Below are positions 44,911 through 54,415 of a stretch of 64,000 bases of DNA, piece after piece (within the stretch, counting starts at the first letter, position 1; each line of letters opens with the position of its first letter). The position numbers were made by a program, and so were the translations under genes. Under the pieces are notes generated by a model, which was not told where the DNA came from, made no database searches, and saw nothing but the letters and a program-made list of their open reading frames with translations. This DNA comes from Mycobacterium sp. MYCO198283 (GTDB lineage Bacteria > Actinomycetota > Actinomycetes > Mycobacteriales > Mycobacteriaceae): contig NZ_JAJQJI010000003.1 of the NCBI RefSeq assembly GCF_021213805.1, forward strand, positions 372,001 to 436,000, read 5' to 3'.

Positions 44911-45795
44911 TCAGCGGGTGGGCGCCACGTCTTGACGCTTGAGGATGGTGTTCACCGACTCGGGGCTGACGGTGTCCAGCGCCTGCGCGGCCAGCGCGAT
45001 CCGGGGTGCGATCCGCACCGGCCGGCGCCGTGCCGCGGCGATCATCCACGCGCCGGCTTCCTCGGGGGTCAGCGCGGGCAACCCGTCGAAGGCGCGGGTC
45101 GGCGCGATCATCGGCGTCGACACCAGCGGGTAGTACAGCGTGGTCGAGTGCACACCGCGGCTCGACCATTCGGTGTCGATCACACGGCTCACCGCCGACA
45201 ACGCCGCCTTGGACGCGTTGTACACCCCGAACAGCGGCGACGCCTCACTCAGCACGCCCCACGTCGCGACGTTGATGACGTGGCCGTCGCGGCGCTCGAG
45301 CATCCCGGGTGCCAGCCCGCGCACCAGCCGCAGCGGCGAGTAATAGTTCAGCGTCATCGTCCGCTCGACGTCGTGCCAGCGGTCGAGCGATTCGGCCAGC
45401 GGCCGGCGGATCGAGCGACCGGCGTTGTTGACGAGGATGTCGATACCGCCGAGCCGTTCTTCGACATCGGCCACCAACTCGTCGATCGCGGCGAGGTCGG
45501 AGAGGTCGCAGGGCCGGGCGATCGCCTCGCCGCCCTGCTCGCCGATCTCGGACACCAGGGTCGCGAGCAGGTCGGCGCGGCGGGCCACCGCAACCACCGT
45601 GGCGCCGCGGCAGGCGAACTGGCGGGCGGCCGCCTCGCCGATGCCGGACGACGCACCGGTCAGGAGCACGCGCTTTCCGCGCAGGTCGACGGTGCGGCGG
45701 TTGGGCCGGTGCATCACCAGCTGAGCCGTCAACGGCGGGCGCATACCGGCCAGTGCGACCGCGTTGCTCAGCCTTTTGAGGGGATTCCTGCTCAC
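44911..45795 (-). CDS. Short-chain dehydrogenase/reductase
   Basis: A 294-residue classical SDR. Cofactor motif LTGASSGIGEAAA, LVNNAGRS, catalytic Tyr-x3-Lys in GVYNASKAALSAVSRV. GTG 45795 gives a 40-residue leader (SRNPLKRLSNAVALAGMRPP) and the same length as Rv0547c. TAGACT 7 bases upstream is a -10 for a leaderless transcript. Substrate unknown. Confidence 0.9.
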   Translation of the reverse strand: MSRNPLKRLSNAVALAGMRPPLTAQLVMHRPNRRTVDLRGKRVLLTGASSGIGEAAARQFACRGATVVAVARRADLLATLVSEIGEQGGEAIARPCDLSDLAAIDELVADVEERLGGIDILVNNAGRSIRRPLAESLDRWHDVERTMTLNYYSPLRLVRGLAPGMLERRDGHVINVATWGVLSEASPLFGVYNASKAALSAVSRVIDTEWSSRGVHSTTLYYPLVSTPMIAPTRAFDGLPALTPEEAGAWMIAAARRRPVRIAPRIALAAQALDTVSPESVNTILKRQDVAPTR

Positions 45796-45891
45796 CCGCG
45801 AAAGTCTAGGTGGCGGTGACGTCGTGAGGCCCGGTGGCGTTCGCCGCAGCGATCGCGAGTGCCACGACGGCCGCGTACTGTCGCGCACAGC

Positions 45892-46395
45892 ATGAATGCA
45901 AAAGGCCGGGTGGATCGACGGACGAGCTACTTCACCGAACCGGTGCCGTGGCCGCACGTCGATGAGGTGCTGCGGACCGCCGAGATGTACTGGCTGTCGA
46001 CGGTGCGCGAAGACGGCCGGCCCCATGTGACGCCCATCCTGGGCCTGTGGCGCACCGACACCTTCCGCTTCATTTCGCAGTGGGATGACCAGAAGGTGTG
46101 CAACATCGCCCACGATCCGGCCGTGGCGGTCACGACGGGCGTGAGCACCTGGCGCAGCGGCCTCGACGTCGTCGTCGAAGGATCGGCGAAGCAGCTCACC
46201 GAGCCCGCCGCGATGCGCGACGTCGTCGCCGGATTCGTCGAGAAATATGGTCGCGATCCGCTGATCGAGGTCACCGGCAGCCTGTTCGAGTTCGACGGCC
46301 GGGTCTGTCATGTCTTCCAGGTCGTCGCCGACAAGGTGCTCGCCTTCAGCAAGTCACCGCACGGGCAGACCCGCTTCCGCCCGCCACTCGGCTGA
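45892..46395 (+). CDS. Pyridoxamine 5'-phosphate oxidase-fold protein
   Basis: The 167-residue split-barrel flavin/F420 protein has TAEMYWLSTVREDGRPHVTPILGLWRTDTFRFISQ and KVCNIAHDPAVAVTTG, the usual N-terminal half of this family. It may bind F420 or FMN, or act on heme-like molecules. ATG 45892 is chosen because the conserved part begins soon after. It is divergent from the SDR gene; the 96-base gap holds their promoters. Confidence 0.85.
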   Translation: MNAKGRVDRRTSYFTEPVPWPHVDEVLRTAEMYWLSTVREDGRPHVTPILGLWRTDTFRFISQWDDQKVCNIAHDPAVAVTTGVSTWRSGLDVVVEGSAKQLTEPAAMRDVVAGFVEKYGRDPLIEVTGSLFEFDGRVCHVFQVVADKVLAFSKSPHGQTRFRPPLG

Positions 46396-46406
46396 TCCGC
46401 ATCGCT

Positions 46407-47306
46407 TTAGAAGTAGCGGGGGAACCGGCTCCAGTCGGGGTCCCGCTTCTCCAGGAACGCGTCGCGGCCCTCGACGGCCTCGTCGGTCATGTACGCCAGC
46501 CGCGTCGCCTCGCCGGCGAACAGCTGCTGGCCCACAAGCCCGTCGTCGAGCAGGTTGAACGCGAACTTCAGCATCCGCTGGGCCTGCGGGGACTTGCCGT
46601 TGATCTCCGCGGCCCACTGCACCGCGACGGTCTCCAGGTCGGCGTGGTCGACCACTTCGTTGACCGCACCCATGTGGTGCATCTGCTCGGCGGTGTAGGT
46701 GCGGCCGAGGAAGAAGATCTCGCGGGCGAATTTCTGCCCGACCTGCCGCGCCAGGTAGGCGCTGCCGTAGCCACCGTCGAAGCTGCCGACGTCGGCGTCG
46801 GTCTGCTTGAAGCGGGCGTGCTCCCGGCTGGCGAGCGTCAGGTCGCACACCACGTGCAGGCTGTGCCCGCCGCCGGCCGCCCAGCCGTTCACCAGGCAGA
46901 TGACGACCGTAGGCATGAACCGGATCAGCCGCTGCACCTCGAGGATGTGCAGCCGGCCGGCGCGTGCGGCGTCGACGGTGTCGGCGGTGTCGCCGCTCGC
47001 GTACTGGTAGCCGGTGCGGCCCCGGATGCGCTGATCGCCGCCGGAGCAGAACGCCCAGCCGCCGTCCTTGGGGCTCGGGCCGTTTCCGGTGAGCAGGACG
47101 ACGCCGACGTCGGGGGACATGCGGGCGTGATCGAGGGTGCGGTAAAGCTCGTCGACGGTGTGCGGCCGAAACGCGTTGCGCACCTCGGGCCGGTTGAACG
47201 CCACCCGCACGGTGCCGTCCGTGACGTGCCGGTGGTAGGTGATGTCGGTCAGGTCCTCGAAGCCGGGGACGGTCTGCCAGATCTCGGGGTCGAACGGGTC
47301 GCTCAC
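46407..47306 (-). CDS. menB: 1,4-Dihydroxy-2-naphthoyl-CoA synthase
   Basis: A 299-residue crotonase-family enzyme that closes the second ring of menaquinone. WAFCSGGDQRIRGRTGYQY, VICLVNGWAAGGGHSLHVVCDLTLAS (oxyanion hole), FKQTDADVGSFDGGYGSAYLARQVGQKFAREIFFLGRTYTA are all present. It uses the product of MenE. GTG 47306. It ends 11 bases from the convergent PPOX gene. Confidence 0.96.
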   Translation of the reverse strand: MSDPFDPEIWQTVPGFEDLTDITYHRHVTDGTVRVAFNRPEVRNAFRPHTVDELYRTLDHARMSPDVGVVLLTGNGPSPKDGGWAFCSGGDQRIRGRTGYQYASGDTADTVDAARAGRLHILEVQRLIRFMPTVVICLVNGWAAGGGHSLHVVCDLTLASREHARFKQTDADVGSFDGGYGSAYLARQVGQKFAREIFFLGRTYTAEQMHHMGAVNEVVDHADLETVAVQWAAEINGKSPQAQRMLKFAFNLLDDGLVGQQLFAGEATRLAYMTDEAVEGRDAFLEKRDPDWSRFPRYF

Positions 47307-47310
47307 AGCG

Positions 47311-47763
47311 TCACGCGCCCACGGGGTCGAACCGGAAGACCGCCAGGCGCCCGGCCAGCGCTTCGAATTCGTCGGGGTTGGGTCCGGTGACCAGTCCGGC
47401 GTTCTTGACGAAGCCGACGCCGGTCGGCACCAGCTCGGGGAACCGACGCAACAGCGGCCGCGCCTCGTCGGGCGGCAGCTCGGTCATCCGGACCCGCTCG
47501 ACGCGACGGCCGGTCCGCAGCTCGGCCTCGCCGGCGGCGCGGGCGTTGGCCGACCAATCCGAGCCGGGGAGCCCGGCGACCACGTAGCGCCGGCCGTCGA
47601 CGTTGAACGGGGTGATCGGCGTCGACCGCGGCTTGCCCGTCTTGCGCCCGGGCACCACGAGCACCGCGGGTCCGCTCTCGCCGCCCACACCGAGCCGGTT
47701 CAGGGCGATCATCACCTTGTTGACGTACTTGAGCCACCACGGCGGCCGGATGCGTTCAATCAC
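47311..47763 (-). CDS. Deazaflavin-dependent oxidoreductase family protein
   Basis: A 150-residue Ddn-like protein: VLVVPGRKTGKPRSTPITPFNVDGRRYVVAGLPGSDWSANARAAGEAEL. It is the third protein of this fold in the window. Only 4 bases separate it from menB, suggesting co-transcription and possibly a menaquinone link, since Ddn itself reduces quinones (established for M. tuberculosis Ddn; inference here). Confidence 0.86.
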   Translation of the reverse strand: MIERIRPPWWLKYVNKVMIALNRLGVGGESGPAVLVVPGRKTGKPRSTPITPFNVDGRRYVVAGLPGSDWSANARAAGEAELRTGRRVERVRMTELPPDEARPLLRRFPELVPTGVGFVKNAGLVTGPNPDEFEALAGRLAVFRFDPVGA

Positions 47764-47787
47764 CGCCGCATTCTCCCGCGAAACCGC

Positions 47788-47826
47788 ATTCCCGGTCGTT
47801 CTCGGACGCGAAACAGTGCCGGGAAT
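47788..47826. terminator. Hairpin between fadD8 and the deazaflavin protein
   Basis: ATTCCCGG (47788-47795) pairs with CCGGGAAT (47819-47826). It follows the fadD8 stop region on the minus strand (before the next minus-strand gene). Moderate stem; the loop contains the second of two direct CGCGAAAC repeats. Confidence 0.35.
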
Positions 47827-47846
47827 TCAATTTCGGCGGCGGATCT

Positions 47847-49457
47847 CTACCCCACCGAGCGGGCGGCGCCCTCCCAGAACGTCGCCCGCACCGCCTTCTT
47901 GTCGGGCTTGCCCAGCCCGGTCAGCGGCAGCGAATCGGCGACGACCACCTGCTTCGGCGCATGCACCGAACCCTTGCGCTCCTTGACACTCGCCTGGATC
48001 TCGGCGGTCATGCGGGCGACGGCGTCCGCGGAGCGCTCGGCGTCGGAGCGCAGCACCACCACGGCGGTGACGGCCTCGCCCCACTTGTCGTCCGGCGTCC
48101 CGACCACACACACCTGCGCGACGGCCGGGTGCTCGGCGACGACGTCCTCGACCTCGCGGGGGAACACGTTGAACCCGCCGGTGACGATCATGTCCTTGAC
48201 GCGGTCGACGATGAACCAGTAGCCGTCTTCGTCCTCGCGAGCCATGTCGCCGGTGCGCAGCCAGCCATCTTTGAACGTCTTGGCGGTCTCCTCCGGCTTG
48301 TTCCAGTAGCCGCCCGCCAGCAGCGGCCCCGACACACAGATCTCGCCGGCCTCGCCCTGCGGCACCGGGTTGCCGTCGGCGTCGAGCAGCGCGGTCCGCG
48401 CGAACAGCGTCGGCCGCCCGCAGCTCGACAGCCGCTTCTCGTCGTGGTCGTTCTTACCGAGATAGGAGATGGCCATCGGGGCCTCGGACTGGCCGTAGTT
48501 CTGCGCGAAGATCTTCCCGAACCGGCGGATGGCCTCCGCCAGCCGCACCGGGTTGATCGCGGACGCGCCGTAGTACACCGTCTCCAGCGACGACAGGTCG
48601 CGGGTGTGGGAATCGGGGTGATCCAGCAGCGCATACAGCATCGACGGCACCAGGAACGTCGCGGTGATCTTCTTTTCCTCGATCACCCGCAGCACCTCGC
48701 CCGGATCGAAGCGCGGCAGCACGTGCATCTCGCCGCCCTTGATCGCGGTCGGCAGGAAGTACGCCGCACCGGCGTGCGACAGCGGCGTGATCATCAGGAA
48801 CCGGGGCTGTTCGGGCCATTCCCATTCGGCGAGCTGGATGGTCGTCATGGTGGTGGTGGCCTGCACCGTCATGATGACGCCCTTGGGCTTGCCCGTCGTC
48901 CCGCCGGTGTAGGTGAGGCCGCCGACGTGGTCGGGCGGCAGGTCCGCGGCCACCAGCGGGCGGGCGTCGTACTTGGCGGCCTCGGCGTTGAGGTCCACCA
49001 CCGCCGCGCCGGACTCGGCGAGCTCCGGCGGTACCGGCCCGATCGTCAGGATCTGCTTCAGCGAGTCGACCTTCTCCAGCAGTCCGAGCGCCCGCTGCAC
49101 GAACATCGGCTGCGGATCGATGATCAGCGACGTCACCCCGGCGTCGGACAGCACATAGGCGTGGTCGTCCAGTGAGCCGAGAGGGTGTAGTGCCGTGCGG
49201 CGGTAGCCCTGCGTCTGCCCGGCGCCGACGATCATCAGCACCTCGGGCCGGTTGAGCGACAGCAGCCCGACGGCCGCGCCGGTCCCTGCCCCCACCGCTT
49301 CGAACGCCTGAATGTACTGGCTGATGCGGTCGGCTAGCTGTCCGCCGGTCAGCGTGGTGTCGCCGAGAACCAGCAGCGGCTTGTCCCGGTGGCGCTTCAG
49401 CGCGCCGGCGAGCAGATGGCCGGAGTGGACGGGATGGCGAAGCAGTTCGTCACGCAT
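47847..49457 (-). CDS. fadD8: Acyl-CoA synthetase
   Basis: The 536-residue AMP-dependent synthetase has TYTGGTTGKPKGVIM (P-loop), VYYGASAINPVRLAEAI, NYGQSEAPMAISYL, GWLRTGDMAREDEDGYWFIVDRVKDMI and the lysine region PLTGLGKPDKKAVRATFW. It activates a carboxylic acid, possibly a fatty acid or sterol-derived acid. ATG 49457 is preceded by a KstR-type box. Name follows the Rv0551c position. Confidence 0.9.
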   Translation of the reverse strand: MRDELLRHPVHSGHLLAGALKRHRDKPLLVLGDTTLTGGQLADRISQYIQAFEAVGAGTGAAVGLLSLNRPEVLMIVGAGQTQGYRRTALHPLGSLDDHAYVLSDAGVTSLIIDPQPMFVQRALGLLEKVDSLKQILTIGPVPPELAESGAAVVDLNAEAAKYDARPLVAADLPPDHVGGLTYTGGTTGKPKGVIMTVQATTTMTTIQLAEWEWPEQPRFLMITPLSHAGAAYFLPTAIKGGEMHVLPRFDPGEVLRVIEEKKITATFLVPSMLYALLDHPDSHTRDLSSLETVYYGASAINPVRLAEAIRRFGKIFAQNYGQSEAPMAISYLGKNDHDEKRLSSCGRPTLFARTALLDADGNPVPQGEAGEICVSGPLLAGGYWNKPEETAKTFKDGWLRTGDMAREDEDGYWFIVDRVKDMIVTGGFNVFPREVEDVVAEHPAVAQVCVVGTPDDKWGEAVTAVVVLRSDAERSADAVARMTAEIQASVKERKGSVHAPKQVVVADSLPLTGLGKPDKKAVRATFWEGAARSVG

Positions 49458-49468
49458 GCGGCTCAGAC

Positions 49469-49482
49469 TAGAACGTGTTCCA
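49469..49482. promoter_or_regulatory. KstR-type operator upstream of fadD8
   Basis: TAGAACGTGTTCCA matches the TnnAACnnGTTnnA palindrome bound by the sterol-catabolism repressor KstR. It sits 12 bases before the fadD8 ATG on the minus strand, between fadD8 and the sensor-like lipoprotein. Motif is seen; regulation is inferred. Confidence 0.6.
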
Positions 49483-49495
49483 GTCCGGCGAGAGG

Positions 49496-50254
49496 CTACC
49501 CGGGGATCTTGTCGCGGATGCGGGTCGCGATCGCGGCGGCCTGATCGGTGATGCCGAAGCCGCACGCCGAGACGTCGACGACGACGTTGGCCTTCGACGT
49601 CATCGCCCGCCCGCAGCGCCACCCTTCGCCGCCCTCGACCGACTTGCTGACGGTGAAGATGCCGCCGCCCTCGCCGACGTCGCCGAAGGTCCACCGTTCG
49701 ACCACCTCGGGCCGGGTGGCGGTGAACGGCAAGGTGGCACACTGCCGCCAGCCGTCGACGCTGCGGGCGACGAAGCCGGCCGCCGCCGCGGCGTCGGGGA
49801 AGGTGACGACACCCTGGTCGACGTTGTGGGTGACCTGCACGCCGGCGGGTTCCTGCAGGGCGACCCCGCGCACGGCGACGAAACCGCTGTCCCGGTAGGC
49901 GGCCTCGACCACGTTGTAGGCGGCGCTGACGCAGGTCGGCGGGTCGTAGCCGACGGTGCTCGGCGGCATCGCGGTGTAGCTCTGCTCGACGGCCAGCTCG
50001 GGTGCGTCCAGCAGGTTCCGGACGTCGTCGAGCGGCACCAGCAGCCCGTCGAGCGCCGGTTCCTCGACGTTCGGTGCGGCGGCGGTCTGCGGTGGGGGAG
50101 CGGGCGCGACGGGCGTGGCGCCGGTCACCGGCACCAGCGGGGTGGGCCGCGACAGCTCGGTGCCCGCGACCGCCGAGCCCTCGACGGTGGAGACGCACCC
50201 GGTCACCGCCACGGCGGCGCACACCGCCGCGCCGATGGCCAGCAACCGACCCAC
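49496..50254 (-). CDS. Secreted lipoprotein with PknH-type sensor domain
   Basis: A 252-residue lipoprotein with lipobox AVTGC (Cys20), a Pro/Ala-rich linker, and a domain resembling the extracellular C-terminal sensor of the kinase PknH: LLVPLDDVRNLLDAPEL, DPPTCVSAAYNVVEAAYRDSGF, WRQCATLPF, GWRCGRAMTSKANVVVDVSACG. The four cysteines should form two disulfides. There is no kinase attached. GTG 50254. Confidence 0.82.
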   Translation of the reverse strand: MGRLLAIGAAVCAAVAVTGCVSTVEGSAVAGTELSRPTPLVPVTGATPVAPAPPPQTAAAPNVEEPALDGLLVPLDDVRNLLDAPELAVEQSYTAMPPSTVGYDPPTCVSAAYNVVEAAYRDSGFVAVRGVALQEPAGVQVTHNVDQGVVTFPDAAAAAGFVARSVDGWRQCATLPFTATRPEVVERWTFGDVGEGGGIFTVSKSVEGGEGWRCGRAMTSKANVVVDVSACGFGITDQAAAIATRIRDKIPG

Positions 50255-50346
50255 GTCCCCACCTTGCCGTCGTTTTCGTGCAGTTTAGGTGGCGACCACG
50301 CGACGTGAGTGATATCCGACGGGGTCGACGGCCCACACTGGTCGCC

Positions 50347-51330
50347 ATGGATGGCGCACCGCCCACGTTGGCCGACCTGCTCGACGGGCTCCACGTCGTC
50401 GCGCTGCCGATGCGGGTGCGGTTCCGCGGGCTGACCAGCCGCGAGGTGGCCGTGTTCGAGGGCCCCGCCGGCTGGGGCGAGTTCGGCGCGTTTCCCGAGT
50501 ACCCGCCGCCGGAGGCCGCGGCGTGGTTGGCGTCGGGCATCGAGGCCGCCTACCGGCCGGCGCCCGCGCCGCTCCGATCGACCATCCCGGTGAACGCCAC
50601 GGTGCCGGCGGTGCCCGCGGCGCAGGTCGCTGAGGTGCTGGCGCGCTTCCCGGGGGCGAGCACCGCCAAGGTCAAGGTCGCCGAGGCCGGTCAGTCGCTG
50701 GCCGACGACGTGGCCCGGGTGAACGCGGTCCGCGCCGAGCTGCCGACGGTGCGGGTCGACGCCAACGGCGGGTGGACGGTGGCCGAGGCGCGACGGGCGA
50801 TCGCCGCGCTGACCGCTGACGGGCCGCTCGAATACGTCGAGCAGCCCTGCGCGCGTGTCGAGGAGCTGGCCGAGGTGCGCCGGTCCGTCGACGTCCCGAT
50901 CGCTGCCGACGAGAGCATCCGCAAGGCCGACGACCCGCTGCGCGTGGTCCGCGCGGGCGCCGCCGACATCGCGGTGCTGAAGGTCGCGCCGCTGGGCGGT
51001 GTCTCGGCGCTCCTGGCGATCGCCGCCGCGATCGACGTGCCGGTGGTGGTGTCCAGCGCGCTCGATTCGGCGATCGGCATGGCCGCCGGGCTCGCCGCGG
51101 CGGCCGCCCTGCCGCGGCTCGACCACGCCTGCGGCCTCGGTACCGGCGGGCTGTTCGTCGACGACGTTGCGCCGCAACGGCTTCCGGTCAACGGCGAGCT
51201 CGCCGTCGGGCCCGTCGTCCCCGATCCGGCGCGGCTCGCCGCGCTGGCCGTTCCGCCGCATCGTCGGCAGTGGTGGATCGAACGCGTCACCGCCTGCTAC
51301 GCCCTGCTGTATTCGAACAGTCCGCCATGA
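50347..51330 (+). CDS. menC: o-Succinylbenzoate synthase
   Basis: A 327-residue enolase-superfamily enzyme. STAKVKVAE holds the catalytic KxK; metal ligands lie in VRVDANGGW, YVEQPC and IAADESI, and the second lysine in DIAVLKVAPLGG. It dehydrates SHCHC to o-succinylbenzoate. ATG 50347 is chosen because the protein begins here in Rv0553, with ACACTGG a few bases upstream as possible -10 (as also at hemL). Upstream reading frames are non-coding. Confidence 0.94.
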   Translation: MDGAPPTLADLLDGLHVVALPMRVRFRGLTSREVAVFEGPAGWGEFGAFPEYPPPEAAAWLASGIEAAYRPAPAPLRSTIPVNATVPAVPAAQVAEVLARFPGASTAKVKVAEAGQSLADDVARVNAVRAELPTVRVDANGGWTVAEARRAIAALTADGPLEYVEQPCARVEELAEVRRSVDVPIAADESIRKADDPLRVVRAGAADIAVLKVAPLGGVSALLAIAAAIDVPVVVSSALDSAIGMAAGLAAAAALPRLDHACGLGTGGLFVDDVAPQRLPVNGELAVGPVVPDPARLAALAVPPHRRQWWIERVTACYALLYSNSPP

Positions 51331-51439
51331 CCGGCGGACGACCCAGCACCGCACACCACTTCCGCCACACCAGCCACTGCGGCGGCTGTGACGCCCGGGA
51401 CGACAGCGCGCGTCGAAAGCCCTCGGTACCGTCGTCGGC

Positions 51440-52216
51440 GTGGTGCTGGCCTACGACGACAGCGGCTCCGGGCCGCCGGTGCTGTTCATCTCCGGTCGCG
51501 GCGGCACCGGCCGCACCTGGCATCTGCACCAGGTGCCGGCGTTCGTCGCCGCCGGCTTCCGGGCCATCACCTTCGACAACCGCGGCGTCGGGGCCACCGA
51601 GAACGCCGACGGGTTCACCACCGAGCAGATGGTCGCCGACACCGCCGAGCTGATCGAGCGGCTCGGCGCCGGGCCGGTCCGCGTCGTCGGGGTGTCGATG
51701 GGCTCGTTCATCGCCCAGGAGCTCATGCTGGCCCGCCCCGAGCTCGTCACCCATGCGGTGCTCATGGCCACCCGCGGCCGCCACGACCGCACCCGGACGT
51801 TCTTCCGCGCCGCGGAGCAGGAGCTGCACGCGGCGGGCGTGACGCTGCCGCCGGCCTACGACGCGAAGATCCGCCTGCTGGAGAGCTTCTCGCCCCGCAC
51901 GCTGAACGACGACTCCGCGGTCCGCGACTGGATCGACATGTTCACGATGTGGCCGACGAAACCGACCCCCGGGCTGCGGCGCCAGTACGACATCGCCCCC
52001 GTGGGCAACCGGCTACCCGCCTACGCCGCGATCCGCGCGAAGGTCCTCGTCATCGGGTTCGCCGACGACGTCGCGCTGCCGGCGTATCTCGGCAAGGAGG
52101 TCGCCGACGCCGTCCCCGGCGCCCGGTACGCCGAGATCGCCGACGCCGGCCACCTCGGCTTCTTGGAGCGGCCGCAGCAGGTGAACGCCGCGGCACTGCA
52201 GTTCCTCGCGTCCTGA
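51440..52216 (+). CDS. bpoC: Alpha/beta hydrolase (BpoC-like)
   Basis: A 258-residue alpha/beta hydrolase with nucleophile Ser86 in [15 protein letters not shown], oxyanion strand [12 protein letters not shown], and histidine in [16 protein letters not shown]. It is called non-heme peroxidase BpoC in M. tuberculosis (Rv0554), but its place inside the menaquinone genes between menC and menD suggests a MenH-like role (SEPHCHC to SHCHC); inference. GTG 51440 or GTG 51443. The 109-base gap upstream shows no gene. Confidence 0.86.
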   Translation: MVLAYDDSGSGPPVLFISGRGGTGRTWHLHQVPAFVAAGFRAITFDNRGVGATENADGFTTEQMVADTAELIERLGAGPVRVVGVSMGSFIAQELMLARPELVTHAVLMATRGRHDRTRTFFRAAEQELHAAGVTLPPAYDAKIRLLESFSPRTLNDDSAVRDWIDMFTMWPTKPTPGLRRQYDIAPVGNRLPAYAAIRAKVLVIGFADDVALPAYLGKEVADAVPGARYAEIADAGHLGFLERPQQVNAAALQFLAS

Positions 52217-52250
52217 CCAGCGCTTTCGACGGGTGTGCCACGCTGTAGTC

Positions 52251-53879
52251 ATGACCAATCCCTCGACCGCGCAGGCGCGGGTGGTGGTCGACGAGCTCGT
52301 CCGCGGCGGTGTCCGCGACGTCGTGCTGTGCCCCGGCTCGCGCAACGCCCCGCTGGCGTTCGCGCTGCGGGACGCCGACGCCGCCGGCCGGCTGCGGCTG
52401 CACGTGCGGATCGACGAGCGCGGGGCCGGCTTCCTGGCCATCGGCCTGGCGCTGGCCGGCGGCGCACCGGTGCCGGTGGTGATGACGTCGGGCACCGCGG
52501 TCGCCAACCTCGGGCCCGCCGTCGTCGAGGCCAACTACGCCCGCGTACCGCTGATCGTGCTGTCGGCGAACCGGCCCTACGAGATGCTCGGGACCGGCGC
52601 GAACCAGACGATGGAGCAGTTCGGCTACTTCGGCACCCAGCTGCGGGCCGCCATCAGCCTCGGCATGGCCGCCGACTCCGGCGACAGCTACGCCGAGCAG
52701 AACGCGCAGTGGCGCTCGGCCACCTGCCGCGTACTGGTGGCCGCGACGGGCGCCCGCACCGCCAACGCCGGACCCGTGCACTTCGACATCCCGATGCGCG
52801 AACCGCTGGTGCCCGACGCCGACGCCCGCCTCGACGACGTCCCGCCGGGCCGGCCGGGCGGCCGCCCATGGACGGTCACCCCGCCGGTGACGTTCGACCA
52901 GCCCCTGGACATCGACGTCACGCGCGACACCGTGGTCATCGCGGGCCACGGCGCCGGCGTGCACGAGAACCTCGCGCACCTGCCGACGGTCGCCGAGCCC
53001 ACCGCCCCGCACGCCGCCAACCCGCTGCACCCGCTGGCGCTGCCGCTGCTGCGGCCACAGCAGGTCATCATGGTCGGCCGGCCGACGCTGCACCGGTCGG
53101 TGTCGGCGTTGCTCGCCGACTCGGCGATACCGGTCTACGCGCTCACCACCGGGCCGCGCTGGCCCGACGTGTCCGGCAACTCGCAGGCCACCGGCACCCG
53201 CGCGGTGCTCTCCGGCGAACCGGCCGCCGGCTGGCTGCAGCGCTGCGCGGACGTCAACCGGCGCGCCGAGGCGGCCGTCCGCGAGCAGCTCGCCGGCCAT
53301 GCGCTCACCACCGGCCTGCACGTCGCGGCCGCGGTCACCGACGCGTTGCGGCCCGGCGACCAGCTGGTGCTCGGCGCGTCGAACCCGGTGCGCGACGCCG
53401 CGCTCGTCGGTCTGCGCACTACGGGCGTCGTGGTCCGATCGAACCGCGGGGTTGCGGGCATCGACGGCACGGTGTCGACGACCATCGGCGCGGCGCTCGC
53501 CCATCCGGGCCGCACGGTCGCGCTGATCGGCGACCTGACGTTCGTCCACGACGCCTCCGGACTGCTGATCGGCCCCACCGAGCCGGCGCCCGACGACCTG
53601 ACGATCGTGGTGTCCAACGACAACGGCGGCGGCATCTTCGAGCTGCTCGAGCAGGGCGACCCGCGGTTCTCCGACGTCTCGTCGCGCATCTTCGGCACCC
53701 CGCACGACGTCGACGTCGGTGCGCTGTGCCGGGCCTACCACGTCGACACCACGCAGGTGGAGCTCGCCGACCTGCCCGCCGCGCTCGGCGAGCCGGCGCG
53801 CGGCATGCGGGTGCTGGAGGTGAAGGCCGACCGTTCGACGCTGCGCCGCCTCCACGCGTCGATCAAGGCGGCGATCTGA
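52251..53879 (+). CDS. menD: SEPHCHC synthase (menaquinone biosynthesis)
   Basis: The 542-residue thiamine-diphosphate enzyme joins 2-oxoglutarate to isochorismate. Cofactor parts are [33 protein letters not shown] (catalytic Glu), [22 protein letters not shown], and the TPP/metal region [16 protein letters not shown] with [17 protein letters not shown] 52251 gives the [19 protein letters not shown] start. It is followed by a coupled membrane protein. Confidence 0.96.
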   Translation: MTNPSTAQARVVVDELVRGGVRDVVLCPGSRNAPLAFALRDADAAGRLRLHVRIDERGAGFLAIGLALAGGAPVPVVMTSGTAVANLGPAVVEANYARVPLIVLSANRPYEMLGTGANQTMEQFGYFGTQLRAAISLGMAADSGDSYAEQNAQWRSATCRVLVAATGARTANAGPVHFDIPMREPLVPDADARLDDVPPGRPGGRPWTVTPPVTFDQPLDIDVTRDTVVIAGHGAGVHENLAHLPTVAEPTAPHAANPLHPLALPLLRPQQVIMVGRPTLHRSVSALLADSAIPVYALTTGPRWPDVSGNSQATGTRAVLSGEPAAGWLQRCADVNRRAEAAVREQLAGHALTTGLHVAAAVTDALRPGDQLVLGASNPVRDAALVGLRTTGVVVRSNRGVAGIDGTVSTTIGAALAHPGRTVALIGDLTFVHDASGLLIGPTEPAPDDLTIVVSNDNGGGIFELLEQGDPRFSDVSSRIFGTPHDVDVGALCRAYHVDTTQVELADLPAALGEPARGMRVLEVKADRSTLRRLHASIKAAI

Positions 53880-54352
53880 GAGCGACGCTGCGCGCGCTGG
53901 CGTTCGGCCGCGGCCTCGTCCCGCCGACCACGCTGCGCGGCCGGTTGCTGCGGTACGCGCGCATCACGGTGCTGGTGTTGGCGGTCATCGTGCTGCTGCA
54001 GTCGATCCTGCTGGTCGCGGGCGCGTGGCGGAACGACCGGCAGATCGAGCGGCACATGGGCGTCGCGCAGGCCGAGGTGCTGTCGGCGGGCCCCCGCCGC
54101 TCGACCATCGAGTTCGTCACCCCCGATCGCGTCACCTACCGGCCCGAGCTCGGTGTGCTCTATCCCTCGGAGCTGGCCGACGGTATGCGGATCTACGTCG
54201 AATACGACGTGAACAACCCCGACCTGGTGCGGGTGCAGCACCGCAACGCCAAGCTGGCGATCATCCCCGCCGGGTCGATCCTGCTGGTCGGCTGGGTCGT
54301 CGCGGCCGGGCTGCTGGCCGGCTTGTCGCTGCTGGAGCGGCGACTCGCCTGA
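53876..54352 (+). CDS. DUF3592-like membrane protein with an unusual start
   Basis: A 158-residue protein if translation begins at CTG 53876, which overlaps the menD stop (CTGA). It has helices [22 protein letters not shown] and [27 protein letters not shown] around a small extracytoplasmic domain with [16 protein letters not shown] and [13 protein letters not shown]. No ATG, GTG or TTG occurs in frame before TTG 53945, yet the preceding segment [20 protein letters not shown] looks protein-like and matches Rv0556 as recalled. TTG 53945 (135 residues) is the conservative alternative. Confidence 0.65.
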   Translation: MRATLRALAFGRGLVPPTTLRGRLLRYARITVLVLAVIVLLQSILLVAGAWRNDRQIERHMGVAQAEVLSAGPRRSTIEFVTPDRVTYRPELGVLYPSELADGMRIYVEYDVNNPDLVRVQHRNAKLAIIPAGSILLVGWVVAAGLLAGLSLLERRLA

Positions 54353-54415
54353 TGTTCGCGTCGTGTCCGCCCGACGGTCACGTCCGCGTTCCCCGCCGCT
54401 GCCACGCTCGACCGC

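Noticed and set aside
51331..51439. Possible small gene between menC and bpoC
   Set aside because: Frames across the gap have no start with a ribosome site and no protein-like pattern.
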